A DNA stretch of 64,000 nt from UBA3792 sp045114775 (GCA_045114775.1 JBGULC010000008.1:124001-188000), one strand, 5' to 3'; positions 18,351-27,765 are shown, numbered from the stretch's first letter. Notes: generated by a model from the sequence alone, not told the origin. Made by a program: numbers and translations.

Positions 18351-20093
18351 TTATTTGTACAAGCCGCGCTCGGTATAGTGCGTATGCAGCAGCTCGTGCG
18401 CCTTGTGGCTGTTCGGCTCGCCGAGATAGTCACGATAGAGCGCCTGGACTTCGGGGTTCTCGTGGCTCTTGCGGAGCGGCATATTGTCGTCCTCGCCGTA
18501 GAGGCCCGCCGCGCGCTTTGCGCGGAGATCGACGAAGTTCCGGACGGAACCGGGCTGGATGGGCTGACCGCCGCCGTTGACGCAGCCGCCGGGGCACGCC
18601 ATGACCTCAACGAACTCGTACTGCTTCTCGCCGCTCTTGATCATGTCAAGGAGCTTCGAAGCATTCTCGAGACCGCTGGTGACCGCAACGCGGACCTTGA
18701 CACCGTTCAGATCGTATTCGGCTTCCTTGATCGCCGCGGTGCCGCGGACGTCGTGGAACTCAACCTTCTCAAGCGTCTTGCCGGTGACGACTTCGTACGC
18801 GGTACGAAGAGCAGCTTCCATAACGCCGCCGGTCGCGCCGAAGATGTGACCTGCGCCGGAAGCGACGCCGAGCATCGGATCGCAGACCTCGTCGGGGAGA
18901 TCCGCAAACTTGATGCCCGCACGACGGATCATGCGCGCCAGCTCACGAGTGGTGAGCGATACGTCGACGTCTGGTCTGCCGTCCTGACCGAGCTCGGGAC
19001 GCTGCACCTCGAACTTCTTCGCGGTGCACGGCATGATGGAGACAACGAAGATCTTCTTCGGGTCGATGCCCATCTTCTCGGCATAGTAGGACTTGACGAG
19101 CGCGCCGAACATGCCCTGCGGAGACTTGCAGCTGGACAGATTCGGGATGAATTCCGGATAGTAATGCTCGCAGAACTTGATCCAGCCGGGGCTGCAGCTC
19201 GTGATCAGCGGAAGCTTGCCGCCCTTGGTGAGACGGCCGATGAGCTCGGTGCCCTCTTCCATAATGGTCACGTCAGCTGCGTTGTCGACGTCGAACACCT
19301 TGTCGAAGCCGAGGCGGCGGAGCGCTGCGATCATCTTGCCTTCGACGTTCGTGCCGATCGGCATATCGAATTCCTCGCCGAGCTGTACACGGACGGACGG
19401 TGCGGGACCGACGACCACATGCATTTCGGGATCGGAGAGCGCCTTCCAGACCTTGTCCGTATCGTCACGCTCGGTGAGCGCGCCGGTCGGACAGACGCTG
19501 ATGCACTGGCCGCAGTTCACGCAGGACGTGGTGGCCAGCGGCAGATCGAACGCGCTTGCGATGTGGGTCTTGAAGCCGCGCTCGTTTGCGCCGATAACGT
19601 TGCAGTGCTGGTTGTATTTGCAGACTGCCACGCAGCGACGGCAAAGGATGCACTTTGAGTTGTCGCGGATGAGGTGGATCGCGGAATCGTCGATGTCCGG
19701 CTCCGTGGGTGCGCCGTCGAACTTATGCGCGTCGCAGCCGTATTCCTGAGAAAGCGCCTGCAGTTCGCAATTGCCGCTTCTGACGCAGCTCAGGCAGTCC
19801 ATACGGTGGTTCGAAAGCATCAGCTCGAGGGTCATCTTGCGGGATGCGCGAAGCGCGGGCGTGTTCGTCTGCACTTCCATGCCTTCGGCGACCTGCATAA
19901 GGCACGCAACGGGGTTAGAGCGCGCGCCTTTGACTTCGACAACGCACATACGGCAGGCGCCGATCGCGTTGATCTGCTTCATGTAGCAAAGAGTCGGAAT
20001 CCGGATGCCGGCCAGCTCCGCTGCTTCCAGAATGGTGGAACCTGCGGGGACCTCGATCTCCATTCCGTTGATTTTCATTTTAACTGTATCCAT
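18351..20093 (-). CDS. hydA: [FeFe] hydrogenase catalytic subunit (HydA of NADH-linked/bifurcating type)
   Basis: Domains in order: 2Fe-2S plant-type ferredoxin (Cys36, Cys47, Cys50, Cys64), the His-ligated 4Fe-4S module (His96, Cys100, Cys103, Cys109), two 4Fe-4S clusters (CILCRRC near 148, CVNCGQC near 191), and the H-cluster domain. H-cluster motifs are canonical: L1 TSCSPGW (298-304), L2 MPCTAKK (354-360), L3 ACPGGC (499-504). A C-terminal small-subunit segment completes 580 residues. Next to HydB- and HydC-like genes this indicates the trimeric, cytoplasmic HydABC enzyme that oxidises NADH plus reduced ferredoxin to make H2. AAGGAGG precedes the start. Confidence 0.95.
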   Translation of the reverse strand: MDTVKMKINGMEIEVPAGSTILEAAELAGIRIPTLCYMKQINAIGACRMCVVEVKGARSNPVACLMQVAEGMEVQTNTPALRASRKMTLELMLSNHRMDCLSCVRSGNCELQALSQEYGCDAHKFDGAPTEPDIDDSAIHLIRDNSKCILCRRCVAVCKYNQHCNVIGANERGFKTHIASAFDLPLATTSCVNCGQCISVCPTGALTERDDTDKVWKALSDPEMHVVVGPAPSVRVQLGEEFDMPIGTNVEGKMIAALRRLGFDKVFDVDNAADVTIMEEGTELIGRLTKGGKLPLITSCSPGWIKFCEHYYPEFIPNLSSCKSPQGMFGALVKSYYAEKMGIDPKKIFVVSIMPCTAKKFEVQRPELGQDGRPDVDVSLTTRELARMIRRAGIKFADLPDEVCDPMLGVASGAGHIFGATGGVMEAALRTAYEVVTGKTLEKVEFHDVRGTAAIKEAEYDLNGVKVRVAVTSGLENASKLLDMIKSGEKQYEFVEVMACPGGCVNGGGQPIQPGSVRNFVDLRAKRAAGLYGEDDNMPLRKSHENPEVQALYRDYLGEPNSHKAHELLHTHYTERGLYK

Positions 20094-20104
20094 GGTCGCC
20101 CTCC

Positions 20105-21898
20105 TTATTTCTTGATGATGGCCGAGAACTTACAGCCTTCCATGCAGGCGCCGCACTTGATGCACTTCGACTGATCGATGACGTGCGGCTCCTTGACCTT
20201 GCCGGTGATCGCGCCTGCCGGGCACTTGCGTGCGCACAGCGTGCAGCCGCGGCACTTGTCGGGCTGGATCTCATAATGCATGAGATTCTTGCAGACGCCC
20301 GCCGGGCAGCGCTTTTCGACGACGTGCGCTTCGTACTCGTCGCGGAAATACTTCAGCGTACTGAGGACCGGGTTCGGCGCCGTCTGACCGAGCGCGCACA
20401 TTGCGTTCGCCTTGATGTAGTTGCAGAGCTCTTCCATCTTGTCGAGATCCTCGAGCGTGCCGTTGCCGGATGTGATCTTGTCGAGCATTTCGAGAAGGCG
20501 TCTGGTACCGATGCGGCACGGCGTGCACTTGCCGCAGCTTTCGTCGACCGTGAAGTCGAGGAAGAAGCGCGCGACGTCGACCATGCAGGTCGTGTCGTCC
20601 ATGACGATCATACCGCCGGAGCCCATCATGGCGCCGATCTTGATCAGGTTGTCGTAGTCGATCGGCAGATCGAGGTACTGCGCCGGGATACAGCCGCCGG
20701 ACGGACCGCCGGTCTGAACAGCCTTGAATTTTCTGCCGTTCGGGATGCCGCCGCCGATGTCATAGATGATCTCGCGGAGCGTGGTGCCCATCGGGATCTC
20801 AACTAGACCGGTGTTGACAATCTTGCCGCCGAGCGCGAAGACCTTGGTGCCCTTGCTCTTCTCGGTGCCCATGGAAGCGAACCATTCTGCACCCTTCAGG
20901 ATGATCTGCGGGATGTTCGCGAGCGTTTCAACGTTGTTGATGATCGTCGGCTGTCCGAACAGACCCTTGTTCGCCGGGAACGGGGGCTTGTTTCTCGGCT
21001 CGCCGCGGTTGCCCTCGATGGAGGTCAGAAGCGCGGTCTCTTCGCCGCAAACGAACGCGCCTGCGCCGAGACGGACTTCGATGTCGAAATCAAAGCCGGT
21101 GCTGAAGATATCCTTGCCGAGGAGGCCGTATTCACGCGCCTGGCCGATTGCGATCTCAAGCCGCTTGACCGCGATCGGGTACTCTGCACGGACGTAGATG
21201 TAGCCCTTGTTCGCGCCGATCGCGTAGCCTGCGATCGCCATTGCCTCGAGGACCGCGTGCGGGTCGCCTTCGAGGACGGAACGGTCCATGAACGCGCCGG
21301 GGTCGCCCTCGTCGGCGTTGCAGACGACGTACTTCTGCGGGACCTTATTCCTTGCAGCAAAGTCCCACTTCATGCCGGTCGGGAAGCCTGCGCCGCCTCT
21401 GCCGCGAAGGCCCGAATCCTTCATGACCTGAATGACCTGCTCCGGCGTCATTTCGGTGAGCACCTTGCCGAGCGCGGCATAGCCGTCCATGGCGATGTAC
21501 TCTTCGATCTGTTCCGGGTTGATGACGCCGCAGTTGCGAAGCGCAACACGCATCTGCGTCTTGTAGAAGCCCGTTTCCTGCAGAGACGGGACCTCGACCT
21601 TCTCCTCGCCCTCGGTCTCCCGATAGACGAGGCGGTCGACGACGCGGCCCTTCAGGAAATGCTCCGAAACGATCTCCGGAACATCCTCGAGCTTGACACG
21701 GCTGTAGAACGTGCCCTCAGGGTACACGATCATGACCGGACCCAGTGCGCAAAGGCCGAAGCAGCCCGTGCGTACGACCTTGATCTCATCTGCAAGGCCG
21801 TTCAATGCGATTTGTTCTTCCAACGCGTCTGCAATCTTGACGCTTCCGGAAGAGGTACACCCCGTACCGCCGCAAATCAAAACATGCGTACGAATCAT
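20105..21898 (-). CDS. hydB: NuoF-like flavin/NADH subunit of [FeFe] hydrogenase (HydB)
   Basis: The 597-residue protein has an N-terminal thioredoxin-like 2Fe-2S domain (CGGTGCTSSG), the FMN and NADH sites of NuoF (GLRGRGGAGFPTG and GANKGYIYVRAEYP), the 4Fe-4S site SCGKCTPC, and two C-terminal 4Fe-4S clusters (CRGCTLCARKC, CIKCGACMEGC). This is the architecture of HydB of bifurcating hydrogenases. It lies 11 bases before hydA. Confidence 0.95.
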   Translation of the reverse strand: MIRTHVLICGGTGCTSSGSVKIADALEEQIALNGLADEIKVVRTGCFGLCALGPVMIVYPEGTFYSRVKLEDVPEIVSEHFLKGRVVDRLVYRETEGEEKVEVPSLQETGFYKTQMRVALRNCGVINPEQIEEYIAMDGYAALGKVLTEMTPEQVIQVMKDSGLRGRGGAGFPTGMKWDFAARNKVPQKYVVCNADEGDPGAFMDRSVLEGDPHAVLEAMAIAGYAIGANKGYIYVRAEYPIAVKRLEIAIGQAREYGLLGKDIFSTGFDFDIEVRLGAGAFVCGEETALLTSIEGNRGEPRNKPPFPANKGLFGQPTIINNVETLANIPQIILKGAEWFASMGTEKSKGTKVFALGGKIVNTGLVEIPMGTTLREIIYDIGGGIPNGRKFKAVQTGGPSGGCIPAQYLDLPIDYDNLIKIGAMMGSGGMIVMDDTTCMVDVARFFLDFTVDESCGKCTPCRIGTRRLLEMLDKITSGNGTLEDLDKMEELCNYIKANAMCALGQTAPNPVLSTLKYFRDEYEAHVVEKRCPAGVCKNLMHYEIQPDKCRGCTLCARKCPAGAITGKVKEPHVIDQSKCIKCGACMEGCKFSAIIKK

Positions 21899-21913
21899 TC
21901 TGTCTTTCCTCCG

Positions 21914-22285
21914 TTATCCTTCCACCGCACCGATGGTATATTTTGTGACGGGTTTGCCGTCGATCAGATGCTGCTTGATGATCTCGGGTACCATTTCGGG
22001 CTTAACCTTGACGTAGGTCACGCGCTCCTTATCCCCTTCGAAGACCTCAACGATCGGCTCAAAGCGGCACATGCCGATGCAGCCGGTCTGCGTGACGGTC
22101 ACGCGATCGCTGAGATTCTGTTCCGCAACCTGTTCCACAAAGGCGTTCAGAACGGGGCGTGCGCCTGCCGCGATGCCGCAGGTCGCCATGCCGACGACGA
22201 CACGGATCTCGCCGGAGCCTTCCCGAAGCGCGACTTTGTTTTTCATTCTGTCACGAATCTGTGCAAGTTCTGCCAATGTTTTCAT
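21914..22285 (-). CDS. (2Fe-2S) thioredoxin-like ferredoxin domain protein
   Basis: About 123 residues with the four-Cys pattern of thioredoxin-like 2Fe-2S ferredoxins (ATCGIAAGA and TQTGCIGMC). It resembles the N-terminal domain of HydB as a free protein and is a frequent member of clostridial hydrogenase operons, probably an electron carrier. The start at 22285 has AAAGGATC upstream and gives the typical MKTLAELAQIRDRMK N-terminus. Confidence 0.88.
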   Translation of the reverse strand: MKTLAELAQIRDRMKNKVALREGSGEIRVVVGMATCGIAAGARPVLNAFVEQVAEQNLSDRVTVTQTGCIGMCRFEPIVEVFEGDKERVTYVKVKPEMVPEIIKQHLIDGKPVTKYTIGAVEG

Positions 22286-22320
22286 GTGATTGATCCTTTC
22301 ATTTCTTATTTTGAATATCT

Positions 22321-22875
22321 TTAAGCCTCCGAAGCGTATTGCTCCGTCAGCATATCCCGGATCCAAGCGAGGACCTCGTACTCGTCAAGCGGTACGTCGT
22401 CCCCGAGAACCTCTCTTATCTCGCGCGTGTCGAGCTCGACCGTGCGATCCGGCAGCGTATGCCGGAAATGGAAATCCGTGTTCGGGCTTCCGCGGATCAG
22501 CAGCGTGATCGTGGAAATCACATCGCCGAGCGGCGTAAAATCCAGATGTGTCTTGTCGAACGATGCGGAAATCTCCGTTCCACAATGCTCCGGGTCGACA
22601 GCGCGCTCCGTGGACTGGATCGCAAGCGCCCCTCCCGTTTGCTCTGCGGCGAGCTTCAGAAGCGGGATCCCCATCCCCACCTTGCGCGTCGTACGCGTGG
22701 TGGCGAACGGATCGACTACGGTCTTCAGAAAGTCTTCGGACATTCCGTAGCCGTTGTCCTTGATCGTAATCTTCAGCGAAGTCTCCGTTTCGTCCAGCAG
22801 GATCTCGATCAGCGTCGCTTCGGCACGGATCGAATTCTGCGTAATATCGAGTATGTTCAGGCTGAGTTCCTTCAC
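22321..22875 (-). CDS. HATPase domain protein of the hydrogenase cluster
   Basis: The 184-residue protein has N-box LDITQNSIRA, G1 box DNGYGM and G2 box GMGIPLLK of the GHKL ATPase/histidine-kinase fold. There is no phosphoacceptor His domain, so it is an anti-sigma-like or regulatory ATP-binding protein. A GTG start at 22875 is chosen: GGGAGGG lies nine bases before it and it overlaps the PHP gene stop (GTGA). Such genes accompany clostridial [FeFe]-hydrogenase operons; the partner is unknown. Confidence 0.8.
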   Translation of the reverse strand: MKELSLNILDITQNSIRAEATLIEILLDETETSLKITIKDNGYGMSEDFLKTVVDPFATTRTTRKVGMGIPLLKLAAEQTGGALAIQSTERAVDPEHCGTEISASFDKTHLDFTPLGDVISTITLLIRGSPNTDFHFRHTLPDRTVELDTREIREVLGDDVPLDEYEVLAWIRDMLTEQYASEA

Positions 22876-23591
22876 AGCGTTCCCTCCCGAAGCTTCGTAA
22901 ACAGCTCGTGCCGTACAGCCTCCGGCGAAGTGTCGTTCGTTTCGAGCGTCAGCGTGCCGCCGGCCTCGCCGATCTCCCAAAGCCTGTGTGCATCCGAGCA
23001 TACGACGACCGTGCGACCCTCCGCAAGCCTGACATTGTTCCGGTCGCGAAGCTCCGCGATGCGAAACACCGGCTCCGGAGGAAATGCGCCGAGTACGGCC
23101 AAAAGGCCGTTCGAATCCCGATCGATATGCGCCGGCCAGCAGACGCCGTTGTGCGCTTTGACCAGATCCGCTGCCGATTCAAGGTCCAGATCCGTCGCAG
23201 CGGGCAGGAAGTACGGATCCTCTCCGATCTTTTCGTCCCGTTCGTTCAGAATCGGCTGTTCGCCGAAGATCTCGACACGGTTTTTGATCTTCATCCGGTG
23301 CGCTTTGATCTCCTGTCCGAAAGCAAGCGCCTCCGGAAGCGTTTCAAAGATGCAAAGCAGATGGATATCCTCCGCCGTGGTCAACTCCATGCCCGCGATC
23401 GGAACGATCCCGTACTCCTCGCATGCCGCAAAGAACGCCGGACAGTTGTCGACCGCGTTGTGATCGGTCAGCGCAACGATCCCGAGACCGTTGAGATGCG
23501 CCATTCCCGCAATGTTGCAGGGCGTCATGTCCATGTCCCCGCACGGAGACAGACACGAATGCAGATGCAGATCGTATGCGACCGTCCTCAT
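22872..23591 (-). CDS. PHP domain metal-dependent phosphoesterase
   Basis: PHP motifs are present: DLHLHSCLSPCGD (metal His pair), ALTDHNAVDN, and a C-terminal SDAH. About 239 residues, similar to TrpH/YciV-like phosphoesterases. Its substrate is unknown. The start at 23591 overlaps the previous stop (ATGA), which marks tight coupling inside the hydrogenase operon. Confidence 0.85.
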   Translation of the reverse strand: MRTVAYDLHLHSCLSPCGDMDMTPCNIAGMAHLNGLGIVALTDHNAVDNCPAFFAACEEYGIVPIAGMELTTAEDIHLLCIFETLPEALAFGQEIKAHRMKIKNRVEIFGEQPILNERDEKIGEDPYFLPAATDLDLESAADLVKAHNGVCWPAHIDRDSNGLLAVLGAFPPEPVFRIAELRDRNNVRLAEGRTVVVCSDAHRLWEIGEAGGTLTLETNDTSPEAVRHELFTKLREGTL

Positions 23592-23917
23592 CCGAGCAGA
23601 GCGCCGACTTCGACGCATACCTCGAACGTGGACCGCTCGGTCAAAAGAAGGTTGAGATCGTGCAGCCTTGCCGCGTTGACGGCCGCTTCGTCAGGGCGTA
23701 CCCCCTCCGAGAAGACGATGCAGGCGCAATCTGTAAGCTGCCCGACCGCCGCCACGTTCACGTTGGACATGATCGTGACCCAGCAGTCGCCGCTTTCGGC
23801 GCGTCCCATGACCCAGCTTAAAAGGTCGCCCGCATAGCCGCCCGTGATCTCCCGATCGCCGTCGGACAGCAGCAGCGGTTCGTATCCGGTTTTTTCGATC
23901 AGCTCGCGTACCGTCAT
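23588..23917 (-). CDS. Small DRTGG-like domain protein (first copy in transcript order is at 25649)
   Basis: The 109-residue protein looks like the DRTGG/CBS-linked domain (DREITGGYAGDLLSWVMGRA; NVNVAAVGQLTDCACIVFSEG). It is a paralogue-like counterpart of the 112-residue gene at 25649-25987. Such domains are thought to bind ligands in regulatory proteins. It lies between the sensory hydrogenase and the PHP gene. Confidence 0.75.
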   Translation of the reverse strand: MTVRELIEKTGYEPLLLSDGDREITGGYAGDLLSWVMGRAESGDCWVTIMSNVNVAAVGQLTDCACIVFSEGVRPDEAAVNAARLHDLNLLLTERSTFEVCVEVGALLG

Positions 23918-23924
23918 GATTTTC

Positions 23925-25208
23925 TCACTTTCCGTCGTCCCGTTCGAGTTCCTTGAGCAGCTCCTTCATGCGGATCACGCAATCATCCAGCTTCGATTCG
24001 CCCCGCACGACGTCCTCCGCGTGCGCACGGCACGTCGGCGCTCCGCATGAGCCGCAGTCCATGCCGGGCAGGAGTTTGCGGATACGTTCGATCTCCGCCA
24101 TCATGCGGAACGACTGCATCCTGTCCGCGCCGAGGATCTCGGCAGAGCTGTACTCGCCGGGCTCGACGGTCATGACCTCCTGCGGGATCGGTTCGTTTTC
24201 GCCGAGGATCACGTGATTCTGTGCGACCGGCATATACCGCTGCAGCGAACGGATGCGAACGCGCGCGATATACGGGTTCTCCACCGCCATGACGCCGCCG
24301 ACGCAGCCGCCGGGGCAGGCGTTCATTTCGACGAATTTCAGATCGGGGAAATGCCCCATCTCAATGTCGTCGAGCACACGAATGATGTTCTCAATGCCGT
24401 CCGCCGCAAGATAATGGTCGTTCATCAGAGCGCTCGCTTCACCGCCGGACGACGACCAGCTCATACCGATCATGCCCATCTGCGATGTGATGCCGGGAAT
24501 CTTCGTCCTGTCCATCTTCGGAAGCAGTCGGAAATAGATATCGCTCATGGAGACGATATAATCCACGTAGCATTCCTTGTCAGCCGGCGTGTTCTTGACC
24601 CAGCTGACCTTTGCGGGACACGGAGAGATGAACACCGTTTTGACGTCCTCCGGCTTCAGTTCCGGATGATTTGAAAGCGCGCGTTCCTTCGCGAGCTTGC
24701 CCGCCAGTTCGATCGGCGGCGAGATCGGGACCATCTTATTGCGCAGCGTCGGGAACCGCAGGGAAATGAGCCGAACCACGACCGGACACGCCGTACTGAT
24801 GAACGGCGCATGCGACATCCCCATGCGATGCATGTAGGTGCGCGTATAGTCGGTGACCATTTCCGCAGCCTTGCCGACCTCGTAGACCTCGTTGAATCCG
24901 AGATCCAAAAGTCCCTGCAGCAGATAATCCGTATCGTCGAGGTTTGCGAACTGACCGAACAGCGACGGCGCGGGGAGCGCAATGAGGTATTTGCTGTGAT
25001 CGAGGGAATCCCATTCATCGAAGTCCGCGCGTTTTGCCTTATACGGGCAATGCCGGATGCATTCGCCGCAGTCGATGCAGAGGTTCGAATTGATACAAGC
25101 CTTTCCGTCGCGGATACGGATCGCCTGCGTAGGGCAACGGCGCAAGCAGGTGGTACACCCCTTGCACTTCGATGCGTCCAGCGATACGGAATGCTTGTAA
25201 ACGATCAT
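23925..25208 (-). CDS. Sensory-type [FeFe] hydrogenase-like protein (HydS/HfsB-like)
   Basis: 427 residues: two N-terminal 4Fe-4S clusters (CKGCTTCLRRC, CIDCGECIRHC), an H-cluster domain, and a C-terminal 4Fe-4S module (CGSCGAPTC). H-cluster motifs differ from the catalytic HydA: L1 is TACPVV instead of TSC-P-W, L2 is SPCPAK instead of MPC, while L3 ACPGGC is kept. This fits the sensory group of [FeFe] hydrogenases, thought to sense H2 or redox state. Its placement between HATPase, DRTGG and PHP genes supports a signalling role for the operon. Confidence 0.85.
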   Translation of the reverse strand: MIVYKHSVSLDASKCKGCTTCLRRCPTQAIRIRDGKACINSNLCIDCGECIRHCPYKAKRADFDEWDSLDHSKYLIALPAPSLFGQFANLDDTDYLLQGLLDLGFNEVYEVGKAAEMVTDYTRTYMHRMGMSHAPFISTACPVVVRLISLRFPTLRNKMVPISPPIELAGKLAKERALSNHPELKPEDVKTVFISPCPAKVSWVKNTPADKECYVDYIVSMSDIYFRLLPKMDRTKIPGITSQMGMIGMSWSSSGGEASALMNDHYLAADGIENIIRVLDDIEMGHFPDLKFVEMNACPGGCVGGVMAVENPYIARVRIRSLQRYMPVAQNHVILGENEPIPQEVMTVEPGEYSSAEILGADRMQSFRMMAEIERIRKLLPGMDCGSCGAPTCRAHAEDVVRGESKLDDCVIRMKELLKELERDDGK

Positions 25209-25217
25209 GTGTCCTCC

Positions 25218-25652
25218 TTATGCGGATCTGAAATTCATCTCGATCGTCGTGCCGACGCCGACGACGGAATCGATCTTGAGCTCGTCCGAATACCGTTTCA
25301 TGTTCGGCAGTCCCATGCCTGCACCGAATCCGAGCGAACGGATGTTGTCCGGCGCGGTGGAATACCCTTCCTGCATGGCAAGATTGACGTCCTTGATGCC
25401 GGGGCCGACGTCCTTCAGGATCACGGTGATGCAGTCCGGCGTTACATATACATCCGCATCCCCACCGTTGGCATGAATGACCATGTTGATCTCGCCTTCG
25501 TACATTGCAACAGAGATCCTTCGAATCAGATCGGGATGGTACCCCATCTGCCTCAGCATCCGCTTGACTTGCACGGAAGCCTCGCCGGCAGACGTGAAAT
25601 TGTTCCCATCCACATCATAGTGGAAGTGGAGTGCATCGCTTCGATCTGTCAT
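25218..25652 (-). CDS. RsbW-like anti-sigma/HATPase protein
   Basis: The 144-residue GHKL protein has the N box (YEGEINMVIHANGG), G1 (DVGPGI) and G2 (GFGAGMGLPNMKRYSD) and resembles RsbW/SpoIIAB kinases. The ATG overlaps the stop of the upstream DRTGG gene (ATGA). Probably part of the regulatory half of the hydrogenase operon; target unknown. Confidence 0.82.
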   Translation of the reverse strand: MTDRSDALHFHYDVDGNNFTSAGEASVQVKRMLRQMGYHPDLIRRISVAMYEGEINMVIHANGGDADVYVTPDCITVILKDVGPGIKDVNLAMQEGYSTAPDNIRSLGFGAGMGLPNMKRYSDELKIDSVVGVGTTIEMNFRSA

Positions 25653-25987
25653 CGTCCCAGCCCGCCTTCATACAGTTTCCCGCTGGCCTCGTACATGGTT
25701 AACGGTGTTTCCAGCAGCGCAATATGATTTTCGGCGGCAAGCCGCTTGATCTCCTCCGTGGCGGTCTTTCCGCGGACAACGATGATGCAGCGCATGTCCA
25801 GCATGTGTGCTGTGCGGACGATCTGCGGATTCAGAAGGCCCGTTAACAGCACGTCGCGGTTTTCCGCGAACGCCAAGACGTCGCTCATCATGTCGCTGCC
25901 GAACGCGCCGCTCATATCCTCGTCGATCTGTTCCGGCTCGGCGTATACGGTCGCGTCGATCCGCTCTGCGATCTCCCGGATAGTCAT
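25649..25987 (-). CDS. DRTGG domain protein
   Basis: 112 residues with the DRTGG-type pattern (MSDVLAFAENRDVLLTGLLNPQIVRTAHML). It lies 16 bases after HydC and overlaps the HATPase gene. Ligand unknown; the family is common next to [FeFe] hydrogenases in Clostridia. Confidence 0.82.
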   Translation of the reverse strand: MTIREIAERIDATVYAEPEQIDEDMSGAFGSDMMSDVLAFAENRDVLLTGLLNPQIVRTAHMLDMRCIIVVRGKTATEEIKRLAAENHIALLETPLTMYEASGKLYEGGLGR

Positions 25988-26003
25988 ACTCGTTTCCTTT
26001 CGA

Positions 26004-26501
26004 TTATGCGCGGAATTTGTCCAAGATGCCCTTGACGTCTGCGGGAACCATACGGCCGAAAACGTCGTCGTCGATCGTCATAACCGGAGCAAGGCCGCAG
26101 CAGCCGAGGCAGCGGGTCGCTTCGAGCGTGAACTTGCCGTCGTTCGTGGTATGCCCGGCTTTGATTCCGAGCTGGCGTTCCAGCTCCGCAAGGATGTCCG
26201 CAGACCCCTTGACGTAGCATGCGGTACCGAGACAGACGCGGATCAGATGCTCGCCCTTCGGTTCGAGCGTAAACCACGAATAGAATGTGGATACGCCGTA
26301 TACCTGCTCGAGCGATACGCCGAGACCTTCGGCGACCATCGTCTGTACCTCGATCGGCAGATAGCCGTAGATCTCCTGTGCCTTTTGAAGCACAGGCATC
26401 ATTGCGTCGCTCTGGCCTTTGTGCTGTGCAATGATCTCTTTCAGCTTTGCTTCCTGTTCGGGCGTTCCCCGGAACGGGATTTCGGTGATTTTGTTCGTCA
26501 T
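26004..26501 (-). CDS. hydC: NuoE-like 2Fe-2S subunit of [FeFe] hydrogenase (HydC)
   Basis: 165 residues with a helical N-terminus and a thioredoxin-like 2Fe-2S domain (CLGTACYVKGS and RCLGCCGLAP). This is the third subunit of the HydABC complex. It is the first gene of the operon; AAGGAGG lies before the start. Confidence 0.93.
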   Translation of the reverse strand: MTNKITEIPFRGTPEQEAKLKEIIAQHKGQSDAMMPVLQKAQEIYGYLPIEVQTMVAEGLGVSLEQVYGVSTFYSWFTLEPKGEHLIRVCLGTACYVKGSADILAELERQLGIKAGHTTNDGKFTLEATRCLGCCGLAPVMTIDDDVFGRMVPADVKGILDKFRA

Positions 26502-26539
26502 ACATCCTCCTTAAAAGATGAGATTATTGACCATCAGAT

Positions 26540-26548
26540 ATTATAGCA
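26540..26548 (-). promoter_or_regulatory. Extended -10 of the hydrogenase operon promoter
   Basis: TGC-TATAAT on the minus strand, about 40 bases before the hydC start. No good -35 is seen, consistent with an extended -10 promoter. I could not find a clear Rex-type palindrome. Confidence 0.5.
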
Positions 26549-26757
26549 TACAGTTCATGTGATTTCCATATCTTTTTGCAACAACTTTTACTATATTTTT
26601 TGTCACAGCAGTCCTTCTTTTGGTATTTATGACGAATTTGTTACGAAAAATCCGCAAAAATTTAGCAAAAATTTGTGTTTGCATACTTTTCTTTTTTTGA
26701 AGAATCGTGTATGATATAGTTACATTAAGAAGACAAAATGATAGGAAGGGATGAATT

Positions 26758-27714
26758 ATGGCAAAAAAGCAATTGAAATTCAAGCCGACGCCTGCCGGAA
26801 TACTGTTCCTTGCGGCTATTGGCGTACTGCTGATCGCGATCATCGTCCTGATCGTTTTCGCTGCAACGAAATGCAGCAGCTGCAAGAAGCCTGAAGACGG
26901 AAGTGCCGAAGGCGATAAGAATCTGCCGCCGGTTACCGGTGAAGTCGATCCCCTGAACACGGTCGATCCTTTTGCTACGCCCGATGCAAACGTCGATCCG
27001 AGCGCCGATCCGAGCGCAGATCCCAGCGCAGATCCGAATGCAACCGTCGATCCGAACGCAACGGTCGATCCGAATGCAACGCCCGACGCGCTCACTTCGC
27101 CCGATCCGAACTCCACGCCGGGATCAATCGTTGTCAACACGCCCGGCCAATCCACCGGTTCTGCTTCCCCCGGTACATCTGCAGACCCCACGCCGAAGAT
27201 TTATACCTCTCCTTCAAGCAAGCAAAAAAAGAATGCGCAGAAGGGCTACATCAAGGCGGACAAGGTCAATATGCGTAAGGGACCCGGACAAAAGTATGAT
27301 CTTGTTAAATCCAAAATTGCCAGATATACCGCTGTCACGCTCTATGAGGAACAGAACGGTTGGTGGTTCCTGAAGTGCGGCGATAAGTATGGCTACATCA
27401 AGGGCGATTACATTGCAAAGGGCACTGCTCCGAAATCTGCATCGCCGACTTCCTCCTCCGCATCCGCCACGAGCAAACCCGTAAACGGCAAAGTCAGCCT
27501 TGTACACGCCGATTCCGTTGCCGCGCTTCGCCAGAAAGCCGACAAGGGCTCAAAGTGTATTAAGGAGTATGCAAACGGTTCGACAATGACCATTTACTAT
27601 TATGTAAAGGGCGATGACGGAATGAAATGGTATTACGTCAAAATGAACGACGGCAAGACCGGATTTATGCGTTCAGACCTTGTATCTGCAAGCGGTAAAG
27701 TCGGATCGCACTAA
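26758..27714 (+). CDS. Membrane-anchored protein with two SH3b-like domains
   Basis: 318 residues: a membrane helix at about 16-38, a short CSSCKK segment, a repetitive Asp-Pro linker (DPSADPSADP, then DPNATVDPNAT; about 65-125), and two C-terminal bacterial SH3-like domains (about 160-220 and 240-312; the first has VNMRKGPGQKYD). SH3b domains usually bind peptidoglycan. A GGAAGGG site precedes the start. It is flanked by the divergent hydrogenase operon and a terminator, so is probably monocistronic. Confidence 0.82.
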   Translation: MAKKQLKFKPTPAGILFLAAIGVLLIAIIVLIVFAATKCSSCKKPEDGSAEGDKNLPPVTGEVDPLNTVDPFATPDANVDPSADPSADPSADPNATVDPNATVDPNATPDALTSPDPNSTPGSIVVNTPGQSTGSASPGTSADPTPKIYTSPSSKQKKNAQKGYIKADKVNMRKGPGQKYDLVKSKIARYTAVTLYEEQNGWWFLKCGDKYGYIKGDYIAKGTAPKSASPTSSSASATSKPVNGKVSLVHADSVAALRQKADKGSKCIKEYANGSTMTIYYYVKGDDGMKWYYVKMNDGKTGFMRSDLVSASGKVGSH

Positions 27715-27737
27715 GCTGCTGCCCCTCAACGAATCAA

Positions 27738-27765
27738 GACCCGTGAGAAATTCACGGGTCTTTTT
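27738..27765 (+). terminator. Terminator after the SH3 protein gene
   Basis: GACCCGTGA-GAAAT-TCACGGGTC stem followed by TTTTT. Confidence 0.9.
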
